64,000 bases of DNA, from NCBI GenBank assembly GCA_016125165.1, contig WGMH01000011.1, positions 1 to 64,000 of the forward strand. The letters run 5' to 3'. Shown one piece after another: positions 25,628 through 32,958 of the stretch. The position numbers and the translations under genes were made by a program. This DNA is from Alphaproteobacteria bacterium. Its GTDB lineage: Bacteria > Pseudomonadota > Alphaproteobacteria > Micropepsales > Micropepsaceae. The stretch's first letter is position 1. Each line of letters starts with the position of its first letter. Under the pieces are notes generated by a model, which was given only the letters and a program-made list of their open reading frames with translations, was not told the origin of the DNA and did no database searches.

Positions 25628-26307
25628 GCCGGCGGCTCCGGCAAATGCGCGAGCATGAGCGGCAGAATCGTCTTCGAGATTTCGCCCTTCATGCCGCGCA
25701 TCTGCGCCGGACCGTCGAATTGACCGCCCAGCGCCAGATGCGCAAAGCCATGCACGCAAGACCACACGGCCATCAGATAGCCGTAGCCATCGGGCGGCAT
25801 CTCATCGCTGCCCGTTAGGCCCATGGCAGCGCGGATGGCTTTTTCCAGCACCCGAAACGAACGGTTCGATATCTCGTCCAGATTCTTGTAGGCGGGATCG
25901 CACTTGCCGTTTGAAAACATGAGCTGGAAGCGCGCAGGATTTTTCAGCGCGAAGTTCACATAGGCTTTGCCCTGCTCGTAAAGCCGCGCAGCGGGATCCG
26001 AACCGCCGAGCGCATCGCCCGCGGCGAGCGCATCGCCGAATTCCTGAAAGCCGAGCAACGCCACTTCCGACAACAACCCCCGCGCGTCGCCGAAATGATG
26101 GGCGGGCGCGGCCGGAGAAACCCCGGCGCGGCGCGCAACCTCACGCAAGGAAAAGCCATCCACCCCGCGCTCGCGGATCAGCGCCTCGGTCGCGGCGATT
26201 AGCTTTTCGCGCAGATCACCGTGGTGATAGGCGCGCTTCGGAGCCGGTTTTACCGCCTTTTTCCGCGGAGACACCTTTTCCACGCGCTTTATCTTGACAC
26301 TGTTCAA
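25612..26307 (-). CDS. TetR/AcrR family transcriptional regulator (WHG-domain type)
   Basis: A 231-residue regulator. After a 25-residue lysine-rich arm, the helix-turn-helix occupies about 38-80 ('GVDGFSLREVARRAGVSPAAPAHHFGD'). The C-terminal ligand domain contains 'AVWSCVHGFAHLALGGQFDG', typical of the WHG group. The frame opens with TTG at 26307, preceded by a weak AGG site 7 nt away; a GTG 24 nt further in is an alternative. The start codon lies in the left arm of a palindromic operator, which suggests autorepression together with control of the divergent DUF2306 gene. Confidence 0.88.
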   Translation of the reverse strand: MNSVKIKRVEKVSPRKKAVKPAPKRAYHHGDLREKLIAATEALIRERGVDGFSLREVARRAGVSPAAPAHHFGDARGLLSEVALLGFQEFGDALAAGDALGGSDPAARLYEQGKAYVNFALKNPARFQLMFSNGKCDPAYKNLDEISNRSFRVLEKAIRAAMGLTGSDEMPPDGYGYLMAVWSCVHGFAHLALGGQFDGPAQMRGMKGEISKTILPLMLAHLPEPPAQKTL

Positions 26308-26340
26308 TTCGAAACCTATTTATCTGGACAGTGTCAAGAT
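26291..26340 (+). promoter_or_regulatory. TetR operator (inverted repeat) overlapping a predicted promoter
   Basis: ATCTTGACACTGT (26291-26303) and ACAGTGTCAAGAT (26328-26340) are a perfect 13-bp inverted repeat, extendable to 16 bp with one mismatch. Each arm contains a partly self-symmetric site of the form TTGACACTGTTCAA. On the plus strand TTGACA (26294) and TATTTA (26317) are spaced 17 nt, a good promoter for the DUF2306 gene, and would be covered by a bound repressor. Confidence 0.65.
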
Positions 26341-26358
26341 TAGGTTGCGGAGGCTCCG

Positions 26359-26997
26359 ATGGGAAGCAGGATTTCGCGCTTCGGTCTCTATATGATGGCG
26401 TTTCTATCCGTAGGCACCGCCCTCTATTCGATGCGTTTCGCGGCCATTCCGGCCGGAGTGTGGCTAGGCATCGATGACGGCATACGAAGCGTTGTTGAGC
26501 GCATTCCGCTTTCCGCCCTCTCCCACATGATCGTTGCACCCATTGCGCTTTTCGCCGGGGCGTTTCAATTTTTCGGCAGCATCCGTGCCCATCGGCCCGC
26601 GCTTCATCGCGCCATGGGGCGAGTTTATGTTGTCGCCTGCGTGGTAGCCGGCATTGCCGGTCTCGCAACAGCGCTGCACGCTTCCGGGGGGCCGATTGCT
26701 GGCCTTGGGTTCGGCACACTCGCGGTTTTGTGGATCGCGGTCACGGTGGGCGCCTGGCGCGCGGCGGTAATGCGGAAGTTCGATCTGCACCGCCTCCTGA
26801 TGCGCTTTTCCTACGCGATGACGTTCGGCGCGGTAACACTGCGCCTGCAGATTCCACTCTTCATCATGGCGGGTTACGCCAGCTATAGTGACGTTTCGGT
26901 CTGGCTCGCCTACACGGCCTGGATTCCGAATGTGATCGTGGTCGGGTTGTGGTCGATGGTCGAAGCACTGCGCAAATCTGCGCTCATGCCGGCCTGA
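26359..26997 (+). CDS. DUF2306 integral membrane protein
   Basis: A 212-residue polytopic protein with about six hydrophobic helices. 'FAGAFQFFGSIRAHRPALHRAMGRVYVVA' and 'RKFDLHRLLMRFSYAMTFGAVTLRLQ' are characteristic of DUF2306, whose conserved histidines hint at haem or metal binding, but no function is established. Start ATG at 26359 with GGAGG 5-6 nt upstream. It is divergent from the TetR gene and its promoter is embedded in the operator, so it is the most likely repressed target. Confidence 0.82.
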   Translation: MGSRISRFGLYMMAFLSVGTALYSMRFAAIPAGVWLGIDDGIRSVVERIPLSALSHMIVAPIALFAGAFQFFGSIRAHRPALHRAMGRVYVVACVVAGIAGLATALHASGGPIAGLGFGTLAVLWIAVTVGAWRAAVMRKFDLHRLLMRFSYAMTFGAVTLRLQIPLFIMAGYASYSDVSVWLAYTAWIPNVIVVGLWSMVEALRKSALMPA

Positions 26998-27017
26998 TAT
27001 TCCTTACACGGAATATC
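26996..27017 (+). repeat. Hairpin at the end of the DUF2306 gene
   Basis: GATATTCC and GGAATATC form a perfect 8-bp stem with a 6-nt loop, overlapping the TGA stop. No T-run follows on the plus strand, so its role (RNA stabiliser or protein site) is open. Confidence 0.45.
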
Positions 27018-27021
27018 TGCA

Positions 27022-27059
27022 TAAAGAAAAAGTGGGACCGCGATTTCCGCCATCCCACT
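27022..27059 (-). terminator. Intrinsic terminator reading on the minus strand
   Basis: On the minus strand AGTGGGA...TCCCACT (7 bp) encloses a second GCG/CGC helix and is followed directly by TTTTTCTTT. That is a canonical terminator, yet the gene to its right runs on the plus strand, so the transcript it ends is not explained by any annotated gene. Confidence 0.6.
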
Positions 27060-27121
27060 AGGTGGCTGTAGTCTAGGGAGCAAGAAACAGTCTGGCAAGC
27101 CCGAAAAATGCGTAATAGATG

Positions 27122-27150
27122 AGGTCCCCATTCTGAACCCAAGGGGACTT
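27122..27150 (+). promoter_or_regulatory. Leader hairpin covering the ribosome binding site of the Hsp70-like gene
   Basis: GTCCCC (27124-27129) and GGGGAC (27143-27148) pair, extendable to 8 bp, around a 13-nt loop. The 3' arm contains AAGGGG, the ribosome binding site of the gene starting at 27154. A melting hairpin of this type could give temperature- or factor-dependent translation of a chaperone. Confidence 0.45.
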
Positions 27151-27153
27151 ATC

Positions 27154-28407
27154 ATGACGGCCTGTGGCCTAGATTTCGGCACCTCCAACTCCGCGCTCGG
27201 CGTGATGCGGGCGGGTACACCGGTGCTGGCGCCGGTTGAGGGGGAATCCACCCTCATCCCGTCCGCCATCTTCTTCGACTACGAACATATGGGCCGGACG
27301 ATCTTCGGCCGCCACGCCATCGCCACCTATATCGGCGAGCATGACGGGCGGTTGATGCGCGCCCTCAAGACGATCCTTGGCTCGTCACTGATTGATGAGA
27401 AAACCGCTGTTGGCAACCGGCGTATCGCGCTGACGGAGGTGGTGGAAATCTTCATCCGCCATCTGAAGGCACAAGGCGAAGCCTTTGCCGGAACAGAGTT
27501 CAACAGCGTCGTGCATGGCAGGCCCGTCCGCTTCGTGGACGGTGATGACGAAGCCGATGCGCGGGCGCAGAACGTGCTTGAAGGCATCGCGCACAAGGTG
27601 GGCTTCAAGCATGTGGCGTTCGAATACGAACCCATCGCCGCCGCCTACCACTACGAGGATACGGTCACCCGCGAGGAGATCGTGCTGGTGGCCGACATCG
27701 GCGGCGGTACGTCCGACTTCACCGTCATCCGTATTGGTCCGGACCGGCGCGGCAAGCCAGACCGGAAGGACGACATCCTCGCCAACACCGGCATCCGCAT
27801 CGGTGGCACCGACTTTGACACGCTCCTCAATGTGGATGCGGTGATGCCCCTACTCGGCCTTGGCACCCAACTCATAAGCAAGAACCTGCCCATGCCGAAG
27901 GCCACCTATTTCGAGCTGGCAACCTGGGCGACCATCAACTTCGTTTACAATCACAAGACCGAGCGGGAGACGCGCGAGCTTCTCGCCGATGCCTGCGAGC
28001 CGGAGAAGGTGGCGCGCCTTTACAAGACGATTCGCCGTCACCTCGGCCACCGCATCGCCTTCGCGGTGGAAGATGCCAAGATCGCTCTCAGTACCGCAGA
28101 AGCGCATGACATGCCGCTCGGCTTCCTCGAATCCGGGCTTCACGCGCAGACCACGCGCACAGGATTCGAGCGCGCCATATCGCAGAAAACGCACAAGCTG
28201 ACAGAGATGGCCGCACAATGCGTGACAATGAGCGGCCTGAAACCCGAACAGGTGGATACGATCTTTCTGACTGGCGGCTCCAGTCTGGTGCCAGCAGTTC
28301 GGCGCGCGGTGAGCATTGCCGCACCGAATGCACATGCGACAAGTGGCTCGGACTTTCTTTCCGTAGCGTTAGGTCTCACACGAGAGGCTTCGCGCAAGTT
28401 CGGCTAA
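27154..28407 (+). CDS. yegD: Hsp70 family protein, YegD-like
   Basis: A 417-residue actin/Hsp70 ATPase without the substrate-binding domain. Phosphate-1 motif 'GLDFGTSNSALGV' is at the N-terminus, phosphate-2 'LVADIGGGTSDFTVI' near residue 185, and the adenosine motif 'FLTGGSSLVPAVRRAV' near residue 370. This is the YegD architecture; such proteins are called chaperone-like but their clients are unknown. AAGGGG 7 nt upstream defines the start and lies within a leader hairpin. Confidence 0.9.
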   Translation: MTACGLDFGTSNSALGVMRAGTPVLAPVEGESTLIPSAIFFDYEHMGRTIFGRHAIATYIGEHDGRLMRALKTILGSSLIDEKTAVGNRRIALTEVVEIFIRHLKAQGEAFAGTEFNSVVHGRPVRFVDGDDEADARAQNVLEGIAHKVGFKHVAFEYEPIAAAYHYEDTVTREEIVLVADIGGGTSDFTVIRIGPDRRGKPDRKDDILANTGIRIGGTDFDTLLNVDAVMPLLGLGTQLISKNLPMPKATYFELATWATINFVYNHKTERETRELLADACEPEKVARLYKTIRRHLGHRIAFAVEDAKIALSTAEAHDMPLGFLESGLHAQTTRTGFERAISQKTHKLTEMAAQCVTMSGLKPEQVDTIFLTGGSSLVPAVRRAVSIAAPNAHATSGSDFLSVALGLTREASRKFG

Positions 28408-28441
28408 GCGCTACAGTCATCAAAACACGGGAGACGCCGCC

Positions 28442-29413
28442 ATGAGCATTCACACGCCAATCTGCGACATGCTGAAGATCAAATATCCCATCATGCTCGC
28501 GGGCATGGGCGGCGTGTCCTACGCGGAATTGTGCGCGGCAGTTTCCGAAGGCGGTGGATTTGGAACGCTGGGCCTTGCGGGCCGCACACAGAAGGAGATC
28601 GCAGAAGAGATCAAGAAAGTGCGCGGCCTGACCGACAAGCCGTTTGGCGTCGATCTGCTCGCGGCAGTTCCCGAATCTCTGGAACATGCGGCGGACGCCA
28701 TCATCGAAGGCGGCGCCGCAGCATTCATTTCCGGTCTTGGCGTTCCCCCGCCGCATCTGGTGAAGAAGTTTCACGATGCGGGCCTGAAAGTGATGAACGT
28801 GAATGGCACCGTGAAGCACGCAAAGTCCGCCGAAGCGGGCGGCCTCGATGCCGTGGTGGCTCAGGGTACCGAAGCTGGCGGTCACACCGGCCGCATCGCA
28901 GGCATGGCGCTGATTCCGCAGGTGGTGGATGCCGTGAAAATTCCCGTGATCGCGGCGGGCTCAATTGTCGATGGTCGCGGTCTTGCTGCGGCGCTTGCGC
29001 TTGGTGCGCAGGGCGTGTGGATCGGCACACGCTTCATCGCATCCGCCGAAGCGCATGCCGGCGCGATGTACAAGCAGGTCATCGTGGATGCGAACGATGA
29101 GGACACCATCATTTCCCGCTCCTATTCCGGCAAACCCATGCGCGTGTTCCAGAATGAATGGACCAAAGATTGGGAGGCACGCCCCCAGGACATCCAGAAA
29201 TTCCCGGCGCAGGCCATCATCTCCACGCAGGCGGGCGTGATGGGCGGCATTGGCGGTCAGATAGAAGGTCTCGACATCAAGCGCAGCGCCTTTGCCATGG
29301 GACAGGGCGCAGGCGGCATTCACGATGTGAAGCCAGCAGCCGCCATCATCCGCGAAATGATGGAAGACGCCGAAGCCGTGATTGGCAAAATGGCGAAGCT
29401 GGCGCGCGCCTAG
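28442..29413 (+). CDS. Nitronate monooxygenase (2-nitropropane dioxygenase family)
   Basis: A 323-residue FMN-dependent TIM-barrel enzyme. 'YPIMLAGMGGVSYAELCAAVSEGGGFGTLG' opens the barrel, 'AQGTEAGGHTG' holds the catalytic histidine, and 'VPVIAAGSI'-like 'IPVIAAGSIVDGRG' binds the FMN phosphate. It oxidises alkyl nitronates, or acts as a related FMN oxidase/reductase, protecting against propionate-3-nitronate-type toxins. GGGAG lies about 8 nt before the ATG. Its TAG overlaps the TAG of the convergent LysE gene. Confidence 0.9.
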   Translation: MSIHTPICDMLKIKYPIMLAGMGGVSYAELCAAVSEGGGFGTLGLAGRTQKEIAEEIKKVRGLTDKPFGVDLLAAVPESLEHAADAIIEGGAAAFISGLGVPPPHLVKKFHDAGLKVMNVNGTVKHAKSAEAGGLDAVVAQGTEAGGHTGRIAGMALIPQVVDAVKIPVIAAGSIVDGRGLAAALALGAQGVWIGTRFIASAEAHAGAMYKQVIVDANDEDTIISRSYSGKPMRVFQNEWTKDWEARPQDIQKFPAQAIISTQAGVMGGIGGQIEGLDIKRSAFAMGQGAGGIHDVKPAAAIIREMMEDAEAVIGKMAKLARA

Positions 29414-30063
29414 AGGAATTTCAGAGCGGCGTGTATCAGGACGGCGATGCCAAAGGCCGAGACTGCAATACCGGACAGGTGATTGATGGCACGCATCACC
29501 TTGGCGTCGATGCGCGCATGAAACAGGCCAATGATGGTGGTGAGCGTGAACCACCAAAGCGCGGAACCGGCCACCACACCCGCAACGACGACACCGGCCT
29601 CCATGTAACTGGTGTCTTCGCCAAGCAGGCCCCCCAGTCCGGCAAACAGGGCCGCGAAGCCGAACAAGGTCGCCGGGTTGGTAATGGTGAGGAAAAAGGT
29701 GGAGAGCATCGCGCGCGCCAGCGATGAACCTGCGCCTTCCTGCACACGCGCTTTTTCGCGTTCGCGCGATGGATCGGTTTCGGCCACATAGGTCCACCAG
29801 CCGAACACCAGCAGCAGCGTTCCGCCCGCAATCTGCAACGCCAGCGAGAACCCTTCGATTGCCTGCGCAACAGCAGTCAATCCGAACGCGGTGATAATGG
29901 CGAACACGCCGTCGCCAAGCGCTGCGCCAAGGCCTGAGAAAAATCCGTTCACGGGGCCGCGTGCCAGAGTACGGCGGATGCAGATGAGATTGACGGGCCC
30001 GATGGGCGCCGCGGCGATCAGACCGATCACCATGCCGGAGAGAACGAGAAGAAGATAATTCAT
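29410..30063 (-). CDS. LysE family translocator
   Basis: A 217-residue membrane exporter with six hydrophobic helices. The N-terminal 'GLIAAAPIGPVNLICIRRTLARGPVNGFFSGLGAALGDG' is the diagnostic LysE/RhtB block. Family members export amino acids such as lysine, homoserine or threonine; the substrate is not apparent. It lies 16 nt downstream of the quinone-reductase-like gene on the same strand. Confidence 0.9.
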   Translation of the reverse strand: MNYLLLVLSGMVIGLIAAAPIGPVNLICIRRTLARGPVNGFFSGLGAALGDGVFAIITAFGLTAVAQAIEGFSLALQIAGGTLLLVFGWWTYVAETDPSREREKARVQEGAGSSLARAMLSTFFLTITNPATLFGFAALFAGLGGLLGEDTSYMEAGVVVAGVVAGSALWWFTLTTIIGLFHARIDAKVMRAINHLSGIAVSAFGIAVLIHAALKFL

Positions 30064-30079
30064 GCCCCGGAAGATCGCG

Positions 30080-31072
30080 TCATTTCGAGAGGTCGACGAC
30101 GAGTCTTCCGCGCACCTTGCCCGCCAATATGTCGGTTGCGGCGCTGCGCACTTCAGAGAGCCCGATTGTTTTGGTCATGCTGTCCAGCTTCTTGATGTCC
30201 AGATCGCCTGCCAGCCGCTGCCACGCCTGGATGCGCCGTTCCTTGCGCATATATACGGATTCGATGCCCAGAAGCGAAATGCCTCGCAGGATGAAGGGTG
30301 CCACCGAAACCGGCAGGTCCAGCCCCTGTGCCAGACCGCAAGCCGCAACCGCACCACCATACTGGGTGGACGCAATGGCATTGGCGAGCGTCTTGGAGCC
30401 CACACTGTCCACAACACCAGCCCATCGCTCCTTGGCAAGCGGCCGCGGATCGCCCGCCAGCTCTGCGCGCGGTATGACCTCAGCGGCGCCCAGCGCCTTC
30501 AGATAGGGTTCCTCCTCCGTGCGGCCAGTGGAGGCAAAGACCCGATAGCCAAGCCTGGACAGGAGGGCCACCGCCACGGAGCCCACGCCACCCGATGCAC
30601 CCGTTATCAGAACCGGACCATTGGCGGGGGTTACGCGCGCATCCTCCAGTGCCAGCACACAGAGCATCGCCGTATAGCCCGCGGTGCCGATGGCCATCGC
30701 CTGAGCCGGCGTAAAGGCGCCCGGTAACGGCACCAGCCAGTCAGCCTTCACACGCGCCAGTTGAGAATAGCCGCCGTAGTGATTTTCGCTCAGCCCGTAG
30801 CCATTGAGCAGAACCTTATCGCCCGGCTTGAAGGCCGGGTTCGCGGATTCCTGAACAACGCCGGCCAGGTCGATGCCGGGGATCATCGGAAATTTGCGAA
30901 CAACAGGCGAGCGGCCGGTGATTGCCAATCCATCCTTGTAGTTCACGGTGGAATGCGAAACCGCGACGGTGACATCGCCGTCCATCAGATCGGCTTGCGT
31001 CAGTTCGACATCTTCGACGGTCTGTGTATCCCCGTCCTTCCGGATGAGCACGGCTTTGAAACGCTGGGTCAT
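30080..31072 (-). CDS. MDR-family quinone oxidoreductase, YhdH/AcuI-type (acrylyl-CoA reductase family)
   Basis: A 330-residue zinc-independent medium-chain dehydrogenase. Start at 31072 gives 'MTQRFKAVLIRKDGD'; the track's extra 16 residues are not family-like. 'SHSTVNYKDGLAITG' and 'PMIPGIDLAGVV' are N-terminal YhdH/AcuI motifs, 'VLITGASGGVGSVAVALL' binds NADPH near residue 150. AcuI reduces acrylyl-CoA to propionyl-CoA, which would feed the methylmalonyl-CoA route encoded at 2-7 kb, but other YhdH proteins act as general quinone reductases. Confidence 0.85.
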   Translation of the reverse strand: MTQRFKAVLIRKDGDTQTVEDVELTQADLMDGDVTVAVSHSTVNYKDGLAITGRSPVVRKFPMIPGIDLAGVVQESANPAFKPGDKVLLNGYGLSENHYGGYSQLARVKADWLVPLPGAFTPAQAMAIGTAGYTAMLCVLALEDARVTPANGPVLITGASGGVGSVAVALLSRLGYRVFASTGRTEEEPYLKALGAAEVIPRAELAGDPRPLAKERWAGVVDSVGSKTLANAIASTQYGGAVAACGLAQGLDLPVSVAPFILRGISLLGIESVYMRKERRIQAWQRLAGDLDIKKLDSMTKTIGLSEVRSAATDILAGKVRGRLVVDLSK

Positions 31073-31268
31073 TGGCACTTGCTTTCCGTGAGTGCTGCCA
31101 AGAGGAAGCCACATAAACAAAGGATTTTGATGCGCCGGTCAAGCGCTGACGATGTCAAGTCTCGACAAGCGCCAAATGAGTGCCCAACCTTTCCGCAACA
31201 CAAATGAGTCATATTGGGGAACCGCCCGCGAGGAGATGGAAAGGCAAACGGTACGAGGGACAACAAAC

Positions 31269-31532
31269 ATGCGTAACATTGCGTTGGCACTTGACGGTTA
31301 CAGGCTTACCACCGCCGAAATTCTCTACCACATTCCGGATCACCCGAACCTGTTGCAGACATTCATCTGGCAGGCGCTCGATCTGGCGCCGAAGTTTCCA
31401 GTCCTCAACAAATTTCTGCACCACTGGGAAGTGAACATCGAAGGCAAACTGCATTCGGTGCGGATTGCCAGCAGTGGCCTTTTTTCACCCGCTGATCTCA
31501 AGCATCTGGGCGGCGAGTACAAACTGCACTAG
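31269..31532 (+). CDS. usg: Usg family protein
   Basis: An 87-residue protein. 'LDGYRLTTAEILYHIPDHPNLLQTFIWQALDLAPKFP' and 'WEVNIEGKLHSVRIAS' match the small Usg family found in alphaproteobacteria, whose function is unknown. I start at the ATG at 31269, after GAGGGA about 9 nt upstream; the track's 39-residue extension has no similarity. The stop overlaps the convergent serine hydrolase stop (CTAG). Confidence 0.85.
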   Translation: MRNIALALDGYRLTTAEILYHIPDHPNLLQTFIWQALDLAPKFPVLNKFLHHWEVNIEGKLHSVRIASSGLFSPADLKHLGGEYKLH

Positions 31533-32938
31533 GGACCGGTTTCGAATCGCGTTCCTGTCTGATCCTGGCCGGCTTGGTGCCAGATCGCCTCTGTCGCGTG
31601 ACCGTTGACGATCGCGCCAAACGTGATCTGGACATCGAACGCCTTGTAGAAGAATTCGCGCTCTTTTTCCGCGAATATCGGAAACGTGCCCATGCCCGAC
31701 ACGGTCGTTTCGAGGTGATCGCCCTTGCGCGCAACGGTCACGATGTCCGTTTCGGAATAGCGATAGCTGCCCACGTACTGATCCAGAACAGCGGTATCGA
31801 GCGCAATCTCGGTATGGGTCCGCGGCACATGCAGATCCACCGGGAACGACCGCGTGAGCACATGCAAACCGATATCATCGCCCCCCTCACCGGTTTGGGC
31901 GTTTGCAAGCGCAACAACGCCGATACGTGCATCCGGGTCAAAGCCCACGAAAGCGCGGAATCCTGCGACACTTCCGTTCTTCCACACGATCGTATGGCCG
32001 CCATCCCCGAGAATGTTCCATGCCAGCGCAATCTGTGTGGCAGGCTGCATGCCACCCGGACGGCGCATTTTGATCATTGCGTCCATGGCCGGGCGCAGCG
32101 GCGACGAACAATAGCGGAGCGCCGCACTCAGGAATTTCAGGAGGTCGTCAGCGGTAGAAAGGTACGACCCCGCGCTTTCGAGAGCGCCCATATCCCAGCG
32201 CACCACGGGATTGAGATAGATGTCATAGCCGCTTGCCATTCGCTTCGACATGTCCGCCGTCGGAACGATGCGCGTGTCATTCATGCCCAGAGGCGCGGTG
32301 ATACGGCTGCGGACCAGCGCCTGATAGCTTTCGCCTGCGCGCGAGGCGAGCGCTGCACCGAGCAAGCCATACCCTACGTTAGAGTAATCATACGCACTGC
32401 CGGGCGCTCTTGTGAGCGTATATCCCGACAAGAACTGCAACAGATCGGTCTGGGTGTAGCCTGCATAAGGATTGGCCGGATCGCTAGACGGCAGATTTGC
32501 AGGCCGGAGCGGAAGGCCGGAGGTATGCGTTGCCAGATCCGCCAATTCGATTTGTCTGCCCTGATAGGACGGCATCGCGGTGTCCGGAAAGTATTTACCG
32601 ACCGCATCATCGAGGTTGACCTTTTTGTGCACCGCCATGTCGGTCAGCAGCAGCGCAGTTAAGACCTTCGTAATCGATCCGACGGCAAAAACCGTTTGAC
32701 CGTTCACACGGCGCGCATCGCCGATCCCGAGCGTACCGTAGGAGATGATGCGCTTGCCCTGGGGCCCTATGATGCCGACGACCATACCGGTCGCCTTCTT
32801 TTGCAAATCGACACGGACGTGCAGCATCTGAAGGATTTGCGCATCTGTCAGTTGCTCTTCGGCGTGCGCCGTTCCTAGCACACCCGTCCAGAAGACGGCG
32901 AGCACCAGCACGGAGAGAACAAACTTTCCCAAATGCAT
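31529..32938 (-). CDS. Periplasmic serine hydrolase, beta-lactamase (class C/penicillin-binding) family
   Basis: A 469-residue protein starting at the ATG at 32938 with a signal peptide ('FVLSVLVLAVFWTGVLGTAHA'). The track's upstream 190 residues are antisense-free but belong to the frame inside dihydroorotase and are dropped. 'GSITKV' (SxxK) is near residue 88, 'YDYSNVGYG' (YxN) near 190, and 'WKNGSVAGF' takes the place of the KTG/HxG motif. The last 100 residues look like the small DUF3471 domain. It probably hydrolyses an ester, peptide or D-amino-acid bond. It begins 20 nt after pyrC on the same strand. Confidence 0.88.
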   Translation of the reverse strand: MHLGKFVLSVLVLAVFWTGVLGTAHAEEQLTDAQILQMLHVRVDLQKKATGMVVGIIGPQGKRIISYGTLGIGDARRVNGQTVFAVGSITKVLTALLLTDMAVHKKVNLDDAVGKYFPDTAMPSYQGRQIELADLATHTSGLPLRPANLPSSDPANPYAGYTQTDLLQFLSGYTLTRAPGSAYDYSNVGYGLLGAALASRAGESYQALVRSRITAPLGMNDTRIVPTADMSKRMASGYDIYLNPVVRWDMGALESAGSYLSTADDLLKFLSAALRYCSSPLRPAMDAMIKMRRPGGMQPATQIALAWNILGDGGHTIVWKNGSVAGFRAFVGFDPDARIGVVALANAQTGEGGDDIGLHVLTRSFPVDLHVPRTHTEIALDTAVLDQYVGSYRYSETDIVTVARKGDHLETTVSGMGTFPIFAEKEREFFYKAFDVQITFGAIVNGHATEAIWHQAGQDQTGTRFETGP

Positions 32939-32958
32939 TGCACCACCAGACGAATAAC

